Source: Russula earlei
Taxonomy: Eukaryota; Basidiomycota; Agaricomycetes; Russulales; Russulaceae
Direction: 5' to 3'
Length of the DNA stretch: 64,000 nucleotides
NCBI GenBank assembly: GCA_025769875.1
Contig: JAGFNK010000060.1
Location: forward strand, 62,001 to 126,000
Of the stretch, positions 1 through 10,090 are shown one piece after another (within the stretch, counting starts at the first letter, position 1; the number at the start of each line of letters is the position of its first letter). A program made the translations under genes and the position numbers. The notes beneath the pieces are model-generated. The model was not told where the DNA came from and searched no databases. It saw only the letters and a program-made list of their open reading frames with translations.

Positions 1-347
1 ATTACCTGCACACATGGGTGCTTGCACATGTCTTGTCTTGTTATTGCTGTGAAGGTTGGGTCTCAGCTATTGTCTGGGTGGGGTTTTCACGCATATGTCA
101 TTACCTTGGGACGTTGGCCGTCTTCAAATCCTGGGTAGAGGAGTTACCATGCTGGGGAGGCTACCCCTCCCAGGATGTCAACACCACTTTGGGAAGTGTC
201 TTTCTGTGCCATTCCTACCCTGTCAAACCATGGCTCCTGGATAAGTAGTAAGTTTAGTTCAGTGGCACTATTCAGAAGTGCGTGGGTAACTGCATTGCAC
301 TTGCACATATTTACCGATGCTATGTGTAGTGTTTGGTGTCCCATCAT
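1..347 (-). pseudogene. LINE ORF2 fragment, N-terminal endonuclease part, runs off left edge
   Basis: Read on the minus strand, translation starting at 347 gives a protein start with the pattern ASVN..CNAVTHALLNS, then LIQEPWFD, then GVDILGGVASPAW. This resembles the apurinic endonuclease/exonuclease-phosphatase domain that opens ORF2 of LINE-type non-LTR retrotransposons in basidiomycetes; the QEP motif fits an active-site element. Past 144 the same frame continues recognisably (LYPG, QRPKVMTYA, KPHPDN) but is broken by stop codons, several of them TGA where arginine would be expected. The rest of ORF2, including reverse transcriptase, would lie outside the window. It is a dead fragment. It may belong to the same element as the CCHC-type ORF1 remnant at 16500-18647. 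Confidence 0.6.
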
Positions 348-1422
348 ATATGGGTTTTGGTCTGGGCAGTGCTACCTTGAGGGCACAAGGGAGAGTGGCT
401 TGTTGTAGTTGGGTAAATGTACTTCTGACTTTGTACCAAATTGTGCATGGTGTGGTCGGTCATCTGAGTTGCATGTCAAGATGGCCCAGGCATGGGCAGG
501 CCAGTCTGGCTTGTTGTCCCTTTATGCACAGTCCTCTGCATGTCCACTCTGTCAAGACTCACTGTTGAACTATCCAGTTCAAGAGCGAGGGATAAGCTCA
601 AAGATGAGTCGATAGACGTCCAAGACAGTGTGGGCAAGAAGTAGAGTCCAGAGTAGTAACAGATACCAGAGAGGTATTGTTACTGTGAGAGTCGAGCAGT
701 CACACAGAGGAGAGGCCAGGATAGTCGCAAGGGGATGGTCCTTAAAGGAGTATCCCAGGGATGGAGAGTGCCGTAAACAAATGGACAGTCTGAGGACTGT
801 CTGCTACTTTATTGAGCACTTATATACTACAAGAGAACTGCTAAATAGAGAACAAGTCATAACCTTGTTATCAAGCACAATAGAGTGCTGAGTAAGAAGT
901 CAGAGTGCGCTTACTGAGCATGCTCAGTCATGCTCAGTAAGCTGCTGAGTAAGAAAGCTTTTCCTGATGAATAAGAGCTTTCACTGTCCACGTGTTTGCT
1001 GTTCTAGAGCACATGTGAGCACTGATTCATTTTCTGTTTAGTTAGTTTAGGGCCAGTCATTTGAGGACTTGTAGTTTGGTTAGGGAATAGTGTTATCTTA
1101 TAAGGCCCTTATATAGCTCTATTAGGGTCCTTAGAGTCGACCCTAATACTCCTATTAAGGTCCTTAGTGTTGCTCTATAGTTCATTCTATAGTTATTAGA
1201 GTTGGTCTAATAACGTGTTGTAGAGTCTTTGATACTAGGTTAGTACCTGTTGTAGAGCACCTAGAGTCATCCTAAAGGGTCCCTAGGAGGGCCCTAATAC
1301 TGTCCTTTATTGTTAGAAGGGTTGCCAATAAGTGGGGCTTGCTGTATGTCGATTGTGCCGAGAATCGCTCGCGCAACAATGCACGCGTGATATTGTGGAC
1401 ACCTCTACTCACCCCTTTTGCT
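348..1422. other. Unassigned transposon-derived DNA with a diverged LTR-C-like stretch
   Basis: No gene is supported here. Bases ~740-860 resemble the minus-strand orientation of LTR family C (the run with GGAGTA.CCCAGG, then ATGGACAGTCTGA.GACTG, then CTTATATAC), so an older relative of that LTR probably lies here. TGTCAAG at 550 could be its edge, but I found no matching end with a target duplication. A perfect 16-bp palindrome (ACTGAGCATGCTCAGT) sits at 913-928, followed by another TGCTCAGT. Bases 1080-1310 contain degenerate repeats of a TTAGGGTCCTTAG-like motif. Confidence 0.4.
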
Positions 1423-1903
1423 TGTTGAAGCAGATGGGCGCAGGTTATGATAAGAGCGATAAGATCCTTAAGATCTATCAAAAGATATTTCAGTATTGTG
1501 TAAGACAAGACTATAATTCAGTAATACCTATCAAAAGATATCTACAACACGTGATTAGATGCGATAGATAAGATAGGAAACAGTAAGTACTCACTTCAGT
1601 ATTGTGTAAGACAAGACTGAAGTGATCTATCGAAATACGATGCTCTTAAGTACTCCAGAGCGTCTCTAAGTACACTGCAGGTAGCTACCATCAATAAGAA
1701 ACAAAGATCATACAAGGATCAGTCGTTAGTAGCTACCGATTGTCATCAATTAACTTATCATTGTAAGTAACGCAGATCTCAGCATATGAGCTGAGCCGGT
1801 GATGCCCGGTCCGTGTAACCGATGCGTCAACGCATCTGAGCTGTGATTACATCACAACGTCCCAGGGTAGTGGTAACACACCAAATCAATGATAATCTCA
1901 ACA
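1423..1903 (-). repeat. Solo LTR, diverged member of LTR family A
   Basis: This 481-bp unit begins TGTTGAAG and ends TCTCAACA and is flanked by a perfect 5-bp duplication, TTGCT, at 1418-1422 and 1904-1908. Its reverse complement aligns along its whole length with the 479-bp LTR of element A: shared blocks include the CAGCATATGAGCTGA..CCGG.GATGCCC stretch, the TAGCTACC block and the hairpin CACTTCAGT...ACTGAAGTG at 1592-1624. It is clearly more diverged from the element A LTRs than those are from each other, so it belongs to a related but distinct family or an older insertion. No internal retrotransposon sequence is attached, as expected after LTR-LTR recombination. Confidence 0.8.
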
Positions 1904-1908
1904 TTGCT

Positions 1909-2274
1909 CATGTGAACAGGGTGACACCATAGAGGCTGGGTTTCCTCCTATAAGGAAGGGTCCTTCAAGGGCCCTCTCCGGAGAATGGTTCATGACACAC
2001 TCTGTTTGGGGGTTGAGGTTGAGGTTGCATTCAGGGGGTCCAGGTTGGGTCAGGATCAAAAATGTCAGCATTTACCCTGTCAATTTCCATGTCCATGTTG
2101 TCTTCTGGGTAAGTCTCCTTGTCCTTACCTTTGTTTTGGCCACATGTCATCCTGCATGGGGCTCTCAGTGTTACAGCGTTGCAGCCATTGGAGCGTTAGC
2201 TCAGAGTTCAGTGGGGCCAAGTCCCTGTGACTTGGTTCAAGGGTTCAGTGGGGCTGGCTCAAAGAGACCAGATC
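1909..2274 (-). other. Unassigned, possible tail of LINE ORF1
   Basis: No complete gene. On the minus strand there is a short open stretch with charged, acidic composition (reading KGKDKETYPEDN, then DIFDPDPTW). If the later insertions are removed in thought, it lies between the CCHC ORF1 remnant (16500-18647) and the ORF2 start at 347, so it could be the ORF1 tail of that LINE. Composition alone cannot prove this. Confidence 0.25.
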
Positions 2275-3103
2275 TGTTACGAACCAAGGCCAGATCCTGG
2301 CCATATATTGTCCTGTTTCACTCAAGAGAGACCTCTCTCACTTTGCATTGCCAACTCCCTTCCATTTCTTGGGCTACCCCTCCTGCTGTGCAAGATATTG
2401 CTATTGCATAGGCACTATAGCATGACCAGGCACCCATTTCCTAATCGGGTAATTATTGCGTGGCAGCCACATGGCCACCCAGCCACCAAGAACCTGAAAC
2501 AGTGGCACAAACTCCTGGAAACTGTTGCATAACTCATCTGACATCATCAAGGCTCCAATGACATCATGGCTGACTGAGTGACTCTACAGTGACCTCATAG
2601 GCTCACTAAGCACTCCACAGTGACATCATAATGATGTCATCACTCCACAATGATCAGTAATGCGCTCAGTAAGCCTGAAACTTGACACAAGCAAGTTTAT
2701 GCCTCTGTAGTCCTATTGGATGGTACCAAAGGGTCTAGAATTGTTCCAGTTCTTTGTAATCAACCCTGTACACTGTATATAAGCCCCAATGTAGCATGGC
2801 AGTCATCAGACTGTCCATTTGTGATACTCTCATCTTCCTGGGTACTCCCCCACAACCGCTCAGTTTAAAGACTCCTCTCATCTCCAAGGTACTCTTCAAT
2901 GACCACCTTGTCTAAAGCCCCTCGTTGCACTGGCCTCCACTCTTCGCCTCTGCCTCCAGCAACATGTACCAGTCCCCATCTGGTACATTCTAGTCATTTG
3001 GCTCGTTCTCTTGTTCAACTCCACCTATGCCACATACCATCTGTTCTGACCCTTGCCCACCTGCTCCTGAGTCCCTAAAGGATCAGCAGTACGTGTCTTG
3101 ACA
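2275..3103 (+). repeat. Solo LTR, family C (copy 1)
   Basis: This 829-bp unit begins TGTTACGAACCAAGG and ends ACGTGTCTTGACA. Three further copies of nearly the same length and sequence occur in the window (7205-8032, 11045-11871, 19220-20048). The flanks AGATC (2270-2274) and GGATC (3104-3108) match at four of five positions, consistent with a target duplication that has since mutated. It holds a TATA-like box upstream of AAGCCCC and the TGACATCA-rich palindromic block typical of the family. The short open frames inside it recur in every copy and are not genes. Confidence 0.85.
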
Positions 3104-3303
3104 GGATCAAGGGTTTAGTGTCTCAAGGCTGAGTCAGACAATGACTCAGTCCACAGACAGAGTCAATCTCCTGGTTTCACAGAAGAGGAGGACAATGAGA
3201 GAGAGGCAGAGGAGGAAGAGGAACACAAGGGTTCCTTGAGGTGTGCTCAGGTCAAGCAACATGTAAGCCAGCACAAGCAAGTTGTGATTGAGAGAGTATA
3301 CAG

Positions 3304-3782
3304 TGTTGAGATCAGCACTGGCCTGAGCCCCAGGTGCGTTGTGATGCAATCACAACTCTGATGCATTGACACGTCGGATCACCTGGACTGGGCATTACCG
3401 GCTTCAGCTCATATGCTGCAGCACACATTAGAGACATTGATTAGATGATTTTGGACAATTGGTAGCTAGTTATTACTGATCCTTGGACATACTTAGTGAT
3501 CCATAATGGTAGTTGGCTGCACTGCACTTAGTGGCAGTCTCAGGTACTTAAGAATGCCACAAAGCATGTAGATCACTTCAGTTTTGTATCAACTAAACTG
3601 AAGTGAGTACTTAGTCTATGATATCTTATCGCTCTGTACTGATAACGTGTTGTAGCTATTGTCTGATAGGTACATTATTTATATCAGTTTTGTATCAACT
3701 AAACTGAACTATTGTCTGATAGATCTGCCTGCGATCTTATCATCTGCTGCTATCTAATCACACACACTGTGCATTTTCAACA
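3304..3782 (+). repeat. 5' LTR of element A (LTR family A)
   Basis: The LTR is 479 bp, beginning TGTTGAGATC and ending TTTTCAACA. It contains a hairpin with an 11-bp perfect stem and 10-nt loop (3574-3605). The central 24 nt of that hairpin is repeated exactly at 3684-3707. Against the 3' LTR of the same element I count 26 differences in 479 positions, 25 of them transitions, mostly at sites consistent with an ancestral CpG. Confidence 0.92.
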
Positions 3783-4020
3783 GGTTATGGGCCCTGCCCA
3801 TATCTAAAGTCCACAGAGATCACCACACACATTTATTCCTATAACACCTCCCTTCCCCACAAACCTCTGTTATCAGACAACATCTTACTCCCTTGGTCCC
3901 TGGAGCCAAAGGATTGACATGCATGCAGTTACATCAGACGTCAAAGATACTGATTTGATCTCTAATTGATCCAGCTATAATTGCTCTGCTGGTCCAGATT
4001 GGCAATTCTCCCTTTTCCAA

Positions 4021-4902
4021 ATGACACTCCCCCCCATCTTTATGCAACCTGCTGGGATCTCAATGGAGATCTTGGGTGCAGCTAATTGGCCACTTTGGTC
4101 AAAGCACTTTGAAGCTATCACCAAAATGAATGGCTTCAATCATCACTTAACTGATACCAAACCTTCTGGCAATGCCAACTGGGATGCTGAAGAATTGGCA
4201 CTAGAAGGTGTCTTTGATCTTTACATTCAGCTGGACATACTAGTCTGGATAAGTGATGCCAAATTCAGTACTTGCAAACTCAAGTGGGACGAACTCAAAT
4301 GCATCAGCAGCGGCATTGGATCTATGTCCACGTTCAACACATGGACTGCACTCTCTGCTACATCCTTGGACAACACAAGTCTGATGATCCCACAGCTACA
4401 GAAACTAAATGATGTGCAAATCAATCTCCAAAACAACAAATACATCATTCCCGATGGCCTCTACAGTCTTATCATTCTCCGAGCTTTACCCAAAGCTTAC
4501 TCAGGTCTAGCTCAAACTATCTTAGCCGGTGGCAATCCTGCCGATCTTAATCCCCAGATGATCCAAGATTGGATTCTCAATGAGGAAAGTCACTGGGCCG
4601 GTTCCTCTGCATCTCTTAACAAAGTCACTCCAGTCAAAAGGACAAAGACAAGCCCAAAATAAAATGCTATTATTGTCAGAAACTTGGACACAAGTCTCCA
4701 GAGTGCAGAAAGAAGAAAAAGGATGAGGAGGAGAAGGCAAAGAAAGAGTCAGAGACCAGTGCAGAAAGGTCAATGCACACATAGTAGAGACTAGCGCTAC
4801 TATTACGGAGGTCTCGGATGATGGAAATGAGATTCAAATTTCCCTTTATGCAGCGGCTAGATCCCACTGGATGATTGACTCTGGAGCAACCCATTGTTAA
4901 GA
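4021..4902 (+). pseudogene. Element A gag, zinc knuckle and start of protease (frameshifted)
   Basis: An ATG 239 bp after the LTR opens a 213-residue gag of the copia UBN2 type (an N-terminal NWPLWSKHFEA.T stretch, then YIIPDGLYSLIILRALP, as in gag capsid regions). The frame stops at 4662. In the next frame, from about 4640, lies a CCHC zinc knuckle with the spacing CYYC..LGHKSPEC, so one frameshift separates capsid and nucleocapsid. Further on the protease motif DSGATH appears at 4876-4894, where the solo LTR-D was inserted. Gag forms the particle shell, the knuckle binds the element RNA and the aspartic protease cuts the polyprotein. The gene is dead. Confidence 0.85.
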
Positions 4903-5430
4903 TTCTCTTGTTCTCCGACTGTCATCTGTTTTGCTGACTCATCTGTGATTACTCATATGTCTGGCTTAGTGATTGCTTACTGATCTTGATCATTGTCGCT
5001 TACTGATTGCTTACTGATTGCTTACTGATTGCTTACTGATTCATGACTGATACTAGGACAGAATGACTCACACGTGAGTCATTTCTAACATTCTTGAATT
5101 GCGCCTTCTGTATTTGGATACTACTGGTTCTCAGCTATGTGCACCCCGAGTTTCGTACGAATCGGATCAGTAGTTATCAAGATATCGTATAAATAGTCTG
5201 TGGTACCAAGAAGTCGAGCCTTATGCTCGACTTACTCTCTTAACAAGACAACCATCTTGTCAACAGATCTAAACAAAATTATAGTGCAGACTCTAACTGA
5301 AAGAGGTCCCTCTCTTTTCTACATTCAATCTTCCTGAGATAATATCAAAGGGTTCAAAGTCTAGTGCTTGAACTATATCAAGCAACTCTTTCACTAAAGA
5401 GTCGGTACTAAGATCCGTCAGATCTTAACA
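4895..5430 (+). repeat. Solo LTR, family D (copy 1), inserted in element A protease
   Basis: This 536-bp unit runs from TGTTAAGATTC to CAGATCTTAACA and is flanked by a perfect 5-bp duplication CCCAT (4890-4894, 5431-5435). The ends are short inverted repeats (TGTTAAGAT/ATCTTAACA). Removing it with one duplication rejoins the protease frame across DSGATH. It contains four exact tandem copies of the 11-mer GCTTACTGATT at 4998-5041 and a TATA box (TATAAATA, 5188-5195). A second copy lies at 12000-12539. Confidence 0.92.
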
Positions 5431-5435
5431 CCCAT

Positions 5436-7199
5436 CATATTAGTCTGCTCCGGACGGACTTCATCACCTACACTCCGGCCTCTGGGTCGGTCAATCTTGG
5501 AGGTCACACAATCATCAAGCAGATCGGGACCGGATCAGTGTCTGTCCTACTGCCCGGAGGAAATGGAGATATTCAATTGACCCTCACAGACGTTATGCAT
5601 GTTCCGGAGGCCGACGCACATTACTTCTCAGTCAGCACGCTGCTCCGGAAGGGGGGACACATCACATTTACTCAAAAGGAGTGTCAAATCTACATCAAAG
5701 ATTGGAAGATCGCACAAGGATACCTGGAGCACAATCTATTCTACATTGATTTCTCATCTCCAGCTCTCCACGTGCAATCAGGTGTATTACCACTTCACAT
5801 CTGGCATCAGCGCATGGGACATATGTCTCACCACACATTAATCACTCACAGCAATTCCATTAATGGAATCTCACTTAACCCCAAGGATCGCGATCACTCC
5901 CCTTTCCAGGGGTGTGAACTCGGCAAACAGACACGACTACCTTTCTCAGCCTCCCCTAAGCGATCAGATCATTGGCTACAAATCATCCATACTGACTTAG
6001 CTGGTCTGATGTAGGTCCGGTCTATCTGAGGTGCCAACTACTGGGCAACATTCATTGATGACTACTCTCTCTATGGAGTAGTGTACTTCCTCAAATCTAA
6101 GGATCAGTGTGCCAATGCATTTAAGAAATATCTCGCATGGTCGGAAAATCAGACTCACAATAAAATCAAAGCATTGCACTCAGATTGTGGAGGGGAGTAC
6201 TTGTTGGGCACACTCAGATCGGTCTTAGATCAATGGGGGATCAAACACAGATTAACAATACCAGGTTCACCACAACAGAACAGAGTTGCTGAACAATGGA
6301 ACCGAACCCTTGAAGATAAGATGTGTGCCATGATTCACGCTGCTGGTCTCAGTCTTGGGTTCTGGGAGCTTGCTACTGACGCAGCTGTTCACATTCACAA
6401 TTGGACTCCTACTCACATTCTTAATTGGTGCACACCTCATACATTATGGACGGATGGTCACATTCCAGACGTCTCCTATTTCCACATCTTCGGATGTAAG
6501 GCGTATGTACACATGCCTGCCAACAAACGGAAGAAGCTCGATCTGAGATCAGTCGAGATGATCTTCGTTGGGTATGAGTCTGGGTCTAAGGGTTATTGAC
6601 TCTGGAATCAGTCTACCTGAAAGTTATTTTTATCGCATGATGTCATCTTCAATGAGCGCATACTACCAGCCAGGGGAGATGCTAGTGTCGCTCCTCCTCC
6701 AGCGCAATCCTTGGTCCCTTTATGACCGGAGATACTCACTGTCCCTTATCCTTATCAACTGGAAGCACACGCGCCTAGTCTCGCACCTCCAGAAACCCCA
6801 CTAAATCCCAATACACCAAATTCACTTTATCATACCCCTTGCACTCAGCCTGTTCCACACACTCCGCCATGCCGCATGCAGCCTGTGCACCAAGTTCGTC
6901 TGCACCAGCCTCACTCAGCCTTACCAGGACTGTCCTTTGGTCCACCACATCCACCCTCCCCTAGACATCTTCGCTCTAATCCATGTCCTAATCCTAGATT
7001 TGTTACTACTAACACAGATGCAGGGGGGTGCCTATCGCATACAGCACTGTTAGTGATGGCAGAAGCGATCACTCCATCTACATTTCGGGAAGCCATGTCA
7101 TTGGAATCTGCCAATGAATGGAGAGCTGCATGTCAATATGAGATCGATGCGCTCGCTAAAAATGGTACCTGTGATCTTGTTGATCTACCGCCGGGCCGT
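5436..7199 (+). pseudogene. Element A pol: protease end, integrase, start of reverse transcriptase
   Basis: After the LTR-D insertion the frame resumes with the rest of the protease region. Next comes the GAG_pre-integrase zinc region (WHQRMGH at ~5801-5821, then ..C..GKQTRLPF), and then the integrase catalytic core: the FIDDYS segment near 6050, HSDCGGEY near 6180, and GSPQQNRVAEQWNRT near 6270 with the glutamate of the DDE triad. The conserved GCKAY and FVGYE blocks of the copia integrase C-terminal region follow. The reverse transcriptase N-terminal lead (SANEWRAACQYEIDAL.KNGT) ends at 7204, where a solo LTR-C has inserted. Stops at 6012, 6027 and ~6597 and in the following stretch break it; three of these are TGA where related elements have arginine. 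Confidence 0.85.
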
Positions 7200-7204
7200 A
7201 AGGC

Positions 7205-8032
7205 TGTTACGAACCAAGGCCAAGTCCTGGCCAAGGATTGTCCTATTTTACTCAAGAAAGACCTCTCTCACTTTGCATTGCCGACTCCCTTCCATTTTAT
7301 GGGCTATCCCTCCTGTGGTACAAGATATTGCTATTGCAAAGGCACTCTAACACGACCAGGCACCGGTTTCCTAATCGGGTAATCATCGCGTGGCAGCCAC
7401 ATGGCCACCCAGCCACCATGGACCCGAAACAGTGGCACAAACTCTTAGAAACTGTTGCATAAATCATCTGACGTCATCAAGGCTCCAATGACATCATGGC
7501 TGACTGAGCGACTCCACAGTGACCTCATAGGCTCACTAAGCGCTCCACAGTGACATCATAATGATGTCATCGCTCCACAATGATCAGTAATGCGCTCAGT
7601 AAGCCTGAAACTTGGCATAAGCAAGTTTATGCCTCTGTAGTCCTATTGGATGGTACCAAAGGGTCTAGAATTGTTCCAGTTCTTTGTAATCAACCCTGTA
7701 CACTGTATATAAGCCCCAATGAAGCATGGCAGTCGTCAGACTGTCCATTTGTGATACTCTCATACTCCTGGGTACTCCCCTGCGACCGCTCAGTTTAAAG
7801 ACTTCCCTTGCCTTCAAGGTACTCTTCAACGACCGCCTTGTCTAAAGCCCCTCGCTGCACTGGCCTCCAGTCTTCGCCTCTGCCTCTTGCAACACCTACC
7901 AGTCCCCATCTGGTACCTCCTCGTCATTTGGCTCGTCCTCCTGTTCAACGCCGCCTTTGCCGCGTATCATCTGTTCCGACCCTTGCCCACCTGCTCCTGA
8001 GTCCTTAGTGATCAGCAGTACGTGTCTTGACA
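7205..8032 (+). repeat. Solo LTR, family C (copy 2), inserted in element A reverse transcriptase
   Basis: The unit is 828 bp, starting TGTTACGAACC and ending GTCTTGACA, with a perfect 5-bp duplication AAGGC at 7200-7204 and 8033-8037. It splits the reverse transcriptase N-terminal region of element A. A 19-bp palindrome (TGACATCATAATGATGTCA) lies at 7551-7569 among further TGACATCA and TGACGTCA motifs. A TATA-type box lies at 7706-7712. Confidence 0.92.
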
Positions 8033-8037
8033 AAGGC

Positions 8038-9436
8038 CGTCAGATCAAGATGGGTGTTTGCACACAAATCTGATGGCAGATTTCACGCGCATTTAGTCAC
8101 AAAGGGGTTCACCCAAGTAGAGGGAATTGATTATGATGAAACCTTCTCACCAGTTGCCAGGTTTGAGTCTTTGAGACTGCTACTAGCATTGGCCCCACTG
8201 GAAAATTGGGAGATCCACCAAAAGGATGTCAAGTCGGTGTTCCTCAATGGCACACTGGAGGAAGAGATCTACATGGAGCAACCTCAAGGTTTCATCACTC
8301 CAAACCAGGAAGACAAAGTCTGTCACTTAAAGAAGGCGCTCTACGGCCTCAAACAAGCTTCGCACGCATGGAACTTGCAGTTCCATGGAGTGCTCACTGG
8401 ACTCGGCTTCACGCGCACACACTCAGATGCTGGAGTTTATCATCGCCAAGACACGGGGGGGACCATAATCATTATCCTCTATGTCAATGATGTCACCATC
8501 TTAGGCGATTTACTCCCACTGATTGCAGATATTAAGAGATCATTGTCCACGCGCTATGAGATGACTGATCTAGGTGAGATTGAGTCCTATCTTGGGATTC
8601 ACATCACACCCAATTGCTCAGCTAAGTGGCTAGACATTGATCAATCTAGATACATCTCAGAGATTGTCAATTGCTTCGTGATGGCAGATTCCAATCCAGT
8701 CCACACTCTGCTGCCCTCTGGGGCAGATGTCCACTTGGTCAAGCACTCTAGAAAGGCAACACCTGATGAAATAAAACACTTTCAACGTATTATTGGCAGC
8801 CTTCTCTATGTGCAGATCGGGACAAGACCAGACATATCATTTGCAGTCTCTTGACTTGCCCAATACTCATCTAATCCCTCATCACAACATCTACGCCTTG
8901 CTAAATATGTGCTATCTTATCTTAACAGCACTTTAGATCTTAAGCTGCATTATGATGGCATGTGCGATAGTGGACTACACAGGTTCTCCGACTCTAGCCT
9001 CAGAGACAATGCAGATGACTTTTGTTCCACCTTGGGCTATGTCTTCCTACTATCTAGCGCTGCGATCTCTTGGTCATCATGCAAACAGAAGACTGTTGCC
9101 CAAAGTACCACTCAAGCCAAATATATGGCATTAGCCAACGCAGCTAATCAAGCCGCATGGTATCAGAGCTTCTTCTCCAAGATTGGCTACCAAATCTCCA
9201 ATCTGATTCCAATACATGGTGATAACAAAGGTGCAGTTGATCTCACACTCAATCCAGTCACCGGAAGACAATCAAAACATATCCCTATCAAGCATCACGC
9301 CATTTGCCAATATATTGAAGATGGACTGGTCACACTGATCCGTACACCTACAGGAGAGATGCTTGCTGATGGTCTCACCAAGACGCTTGCTCATGCGTTG
9401 CTTCAGGCCTTCATCGATGGTTTAGGTCTCCTTTGA
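8038..9436 (+). pseudogene. Element A reverse transcriptase and RNase H
   Basis: The copia reverse transcriptase (RVT_2) resumes after the LTR-C insertion with SRWVFAHKSDGR, then GIDYDETFSPVA, the LNGTLEEEIYMEQPQGF block and LKKALYGLKQ. The polymerase catalytic box appears as YVNDV near 8490 instead of the usual YVDD, so an active-site aspartate is lost. RNase H follows from about 8909 with the ISW.S.KQKTVAQSTTQAKYMAL motif and ends LADGLTK....GLGLL. An in-frame TGA at ~8852 replaces an expected arginine. Reverse transcriptase copies the element RNA to DNA and RNase H removes the RNA strand; this copy cannot work. Confidence 0.88.
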
Positions 9437-9469
9437 TCTGACCTACCAACTGTCCTAATCATGGGGGAA

Positions 9470-9761
9470 TGTTGAGATCAGCACTGGCCTGAGCCCCAGG
9501 TGCGTTGTGATGCAATCACAACTCTGATGCGTTGACATGTCGGATCACCCAGACCAGGCATTACCAGCTTCAGCTCATACACTGCAGCATGCATTAGAGA
9601 CATTGGTTAGATGATTTCGGACAATCAGTAGCTAGTTACCACTGATCCTCGGACATCCTTAGTGATCTATAATGGTAGTTAGCTGCACTGCACTTAGTGG
9701 CAGTCTCAGGTACTTAAGAATGCCACAAAGCACGTAGATCACTTCAGTTTTGTATCAACTA
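9470..9761 (+). repeat. 3' LTR of element A, left part
   Basis: This is the first 292 bp of the 3' LTR, preceded by a purine tract (GGGGGAA). It is cut off by element B within the 10-nt loop of the LTR hairpin. Its last five bases, AACTA (9757-9761), are the target duplication of element B. The remainder of the LTR is at 16061-16252. Confidence 0.92.
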
Positions 9762-10083
9762 TGTAGCGATAGTATCACACTCAGTCTGTGAGAATCAAGA
9801 CTATATTAAGTGTTCTAACCTATAGCAATAGTATCATGCTAGGTAGTATAGTATCAGTATCAAAAGTTAATGAGATAGAAAATGTAAATGACCTCAGTCT
9901 GTGAGAATCAAGACTGAGGTGTGAGGGTGAAAGTATAGTACATTATATACTTGAATCAGTCAAAGGTAAAGTGGCATGAAAGGAAGGCCACGTTATCTAA
10001 ATGTGTGTATGTGTGAGCCTTGGAACTCGGAGCTTGGACGTCTGAGCTGGTGTTGTTGTTGCGCTGTGGCTGTAACTCCAACA
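9762..10083 (-). repeat. 3' LTR of element B (LTR family B)
   Basis: The LTR is 322 bp; on the plus strand it runs TGTAGCGATAG to AACTCCAACA. It contains a hairpin with a 10-bp perfect stem and 10-nt loop at 9891-9920 (ACCTCAGTCT / AGACTGAGGT). The same loop sequence GTGAGAATCA is repeated near 9788 with a shorter stem. The other copy is 15738-16060. Confidence 0.9.
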
Positions 10084-10090
10084 CGCCCCC

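Noticed and set aside
5431..6014. Separate gene starting within 5538-6014
   Set aside because: It is the protease/pre-integrase part of element A; the frame joins to DSGATH once the solo LTR-D is removed.
7238..7462. Repeated open frame with the pattern LSLCIADSLPF...RVIIAWQPHGHPAT in four places
   Set aside because: It occurs only inside the four family C LTRs and moves with them; it has no start context or known motif and is a by-product of LTR sequence.
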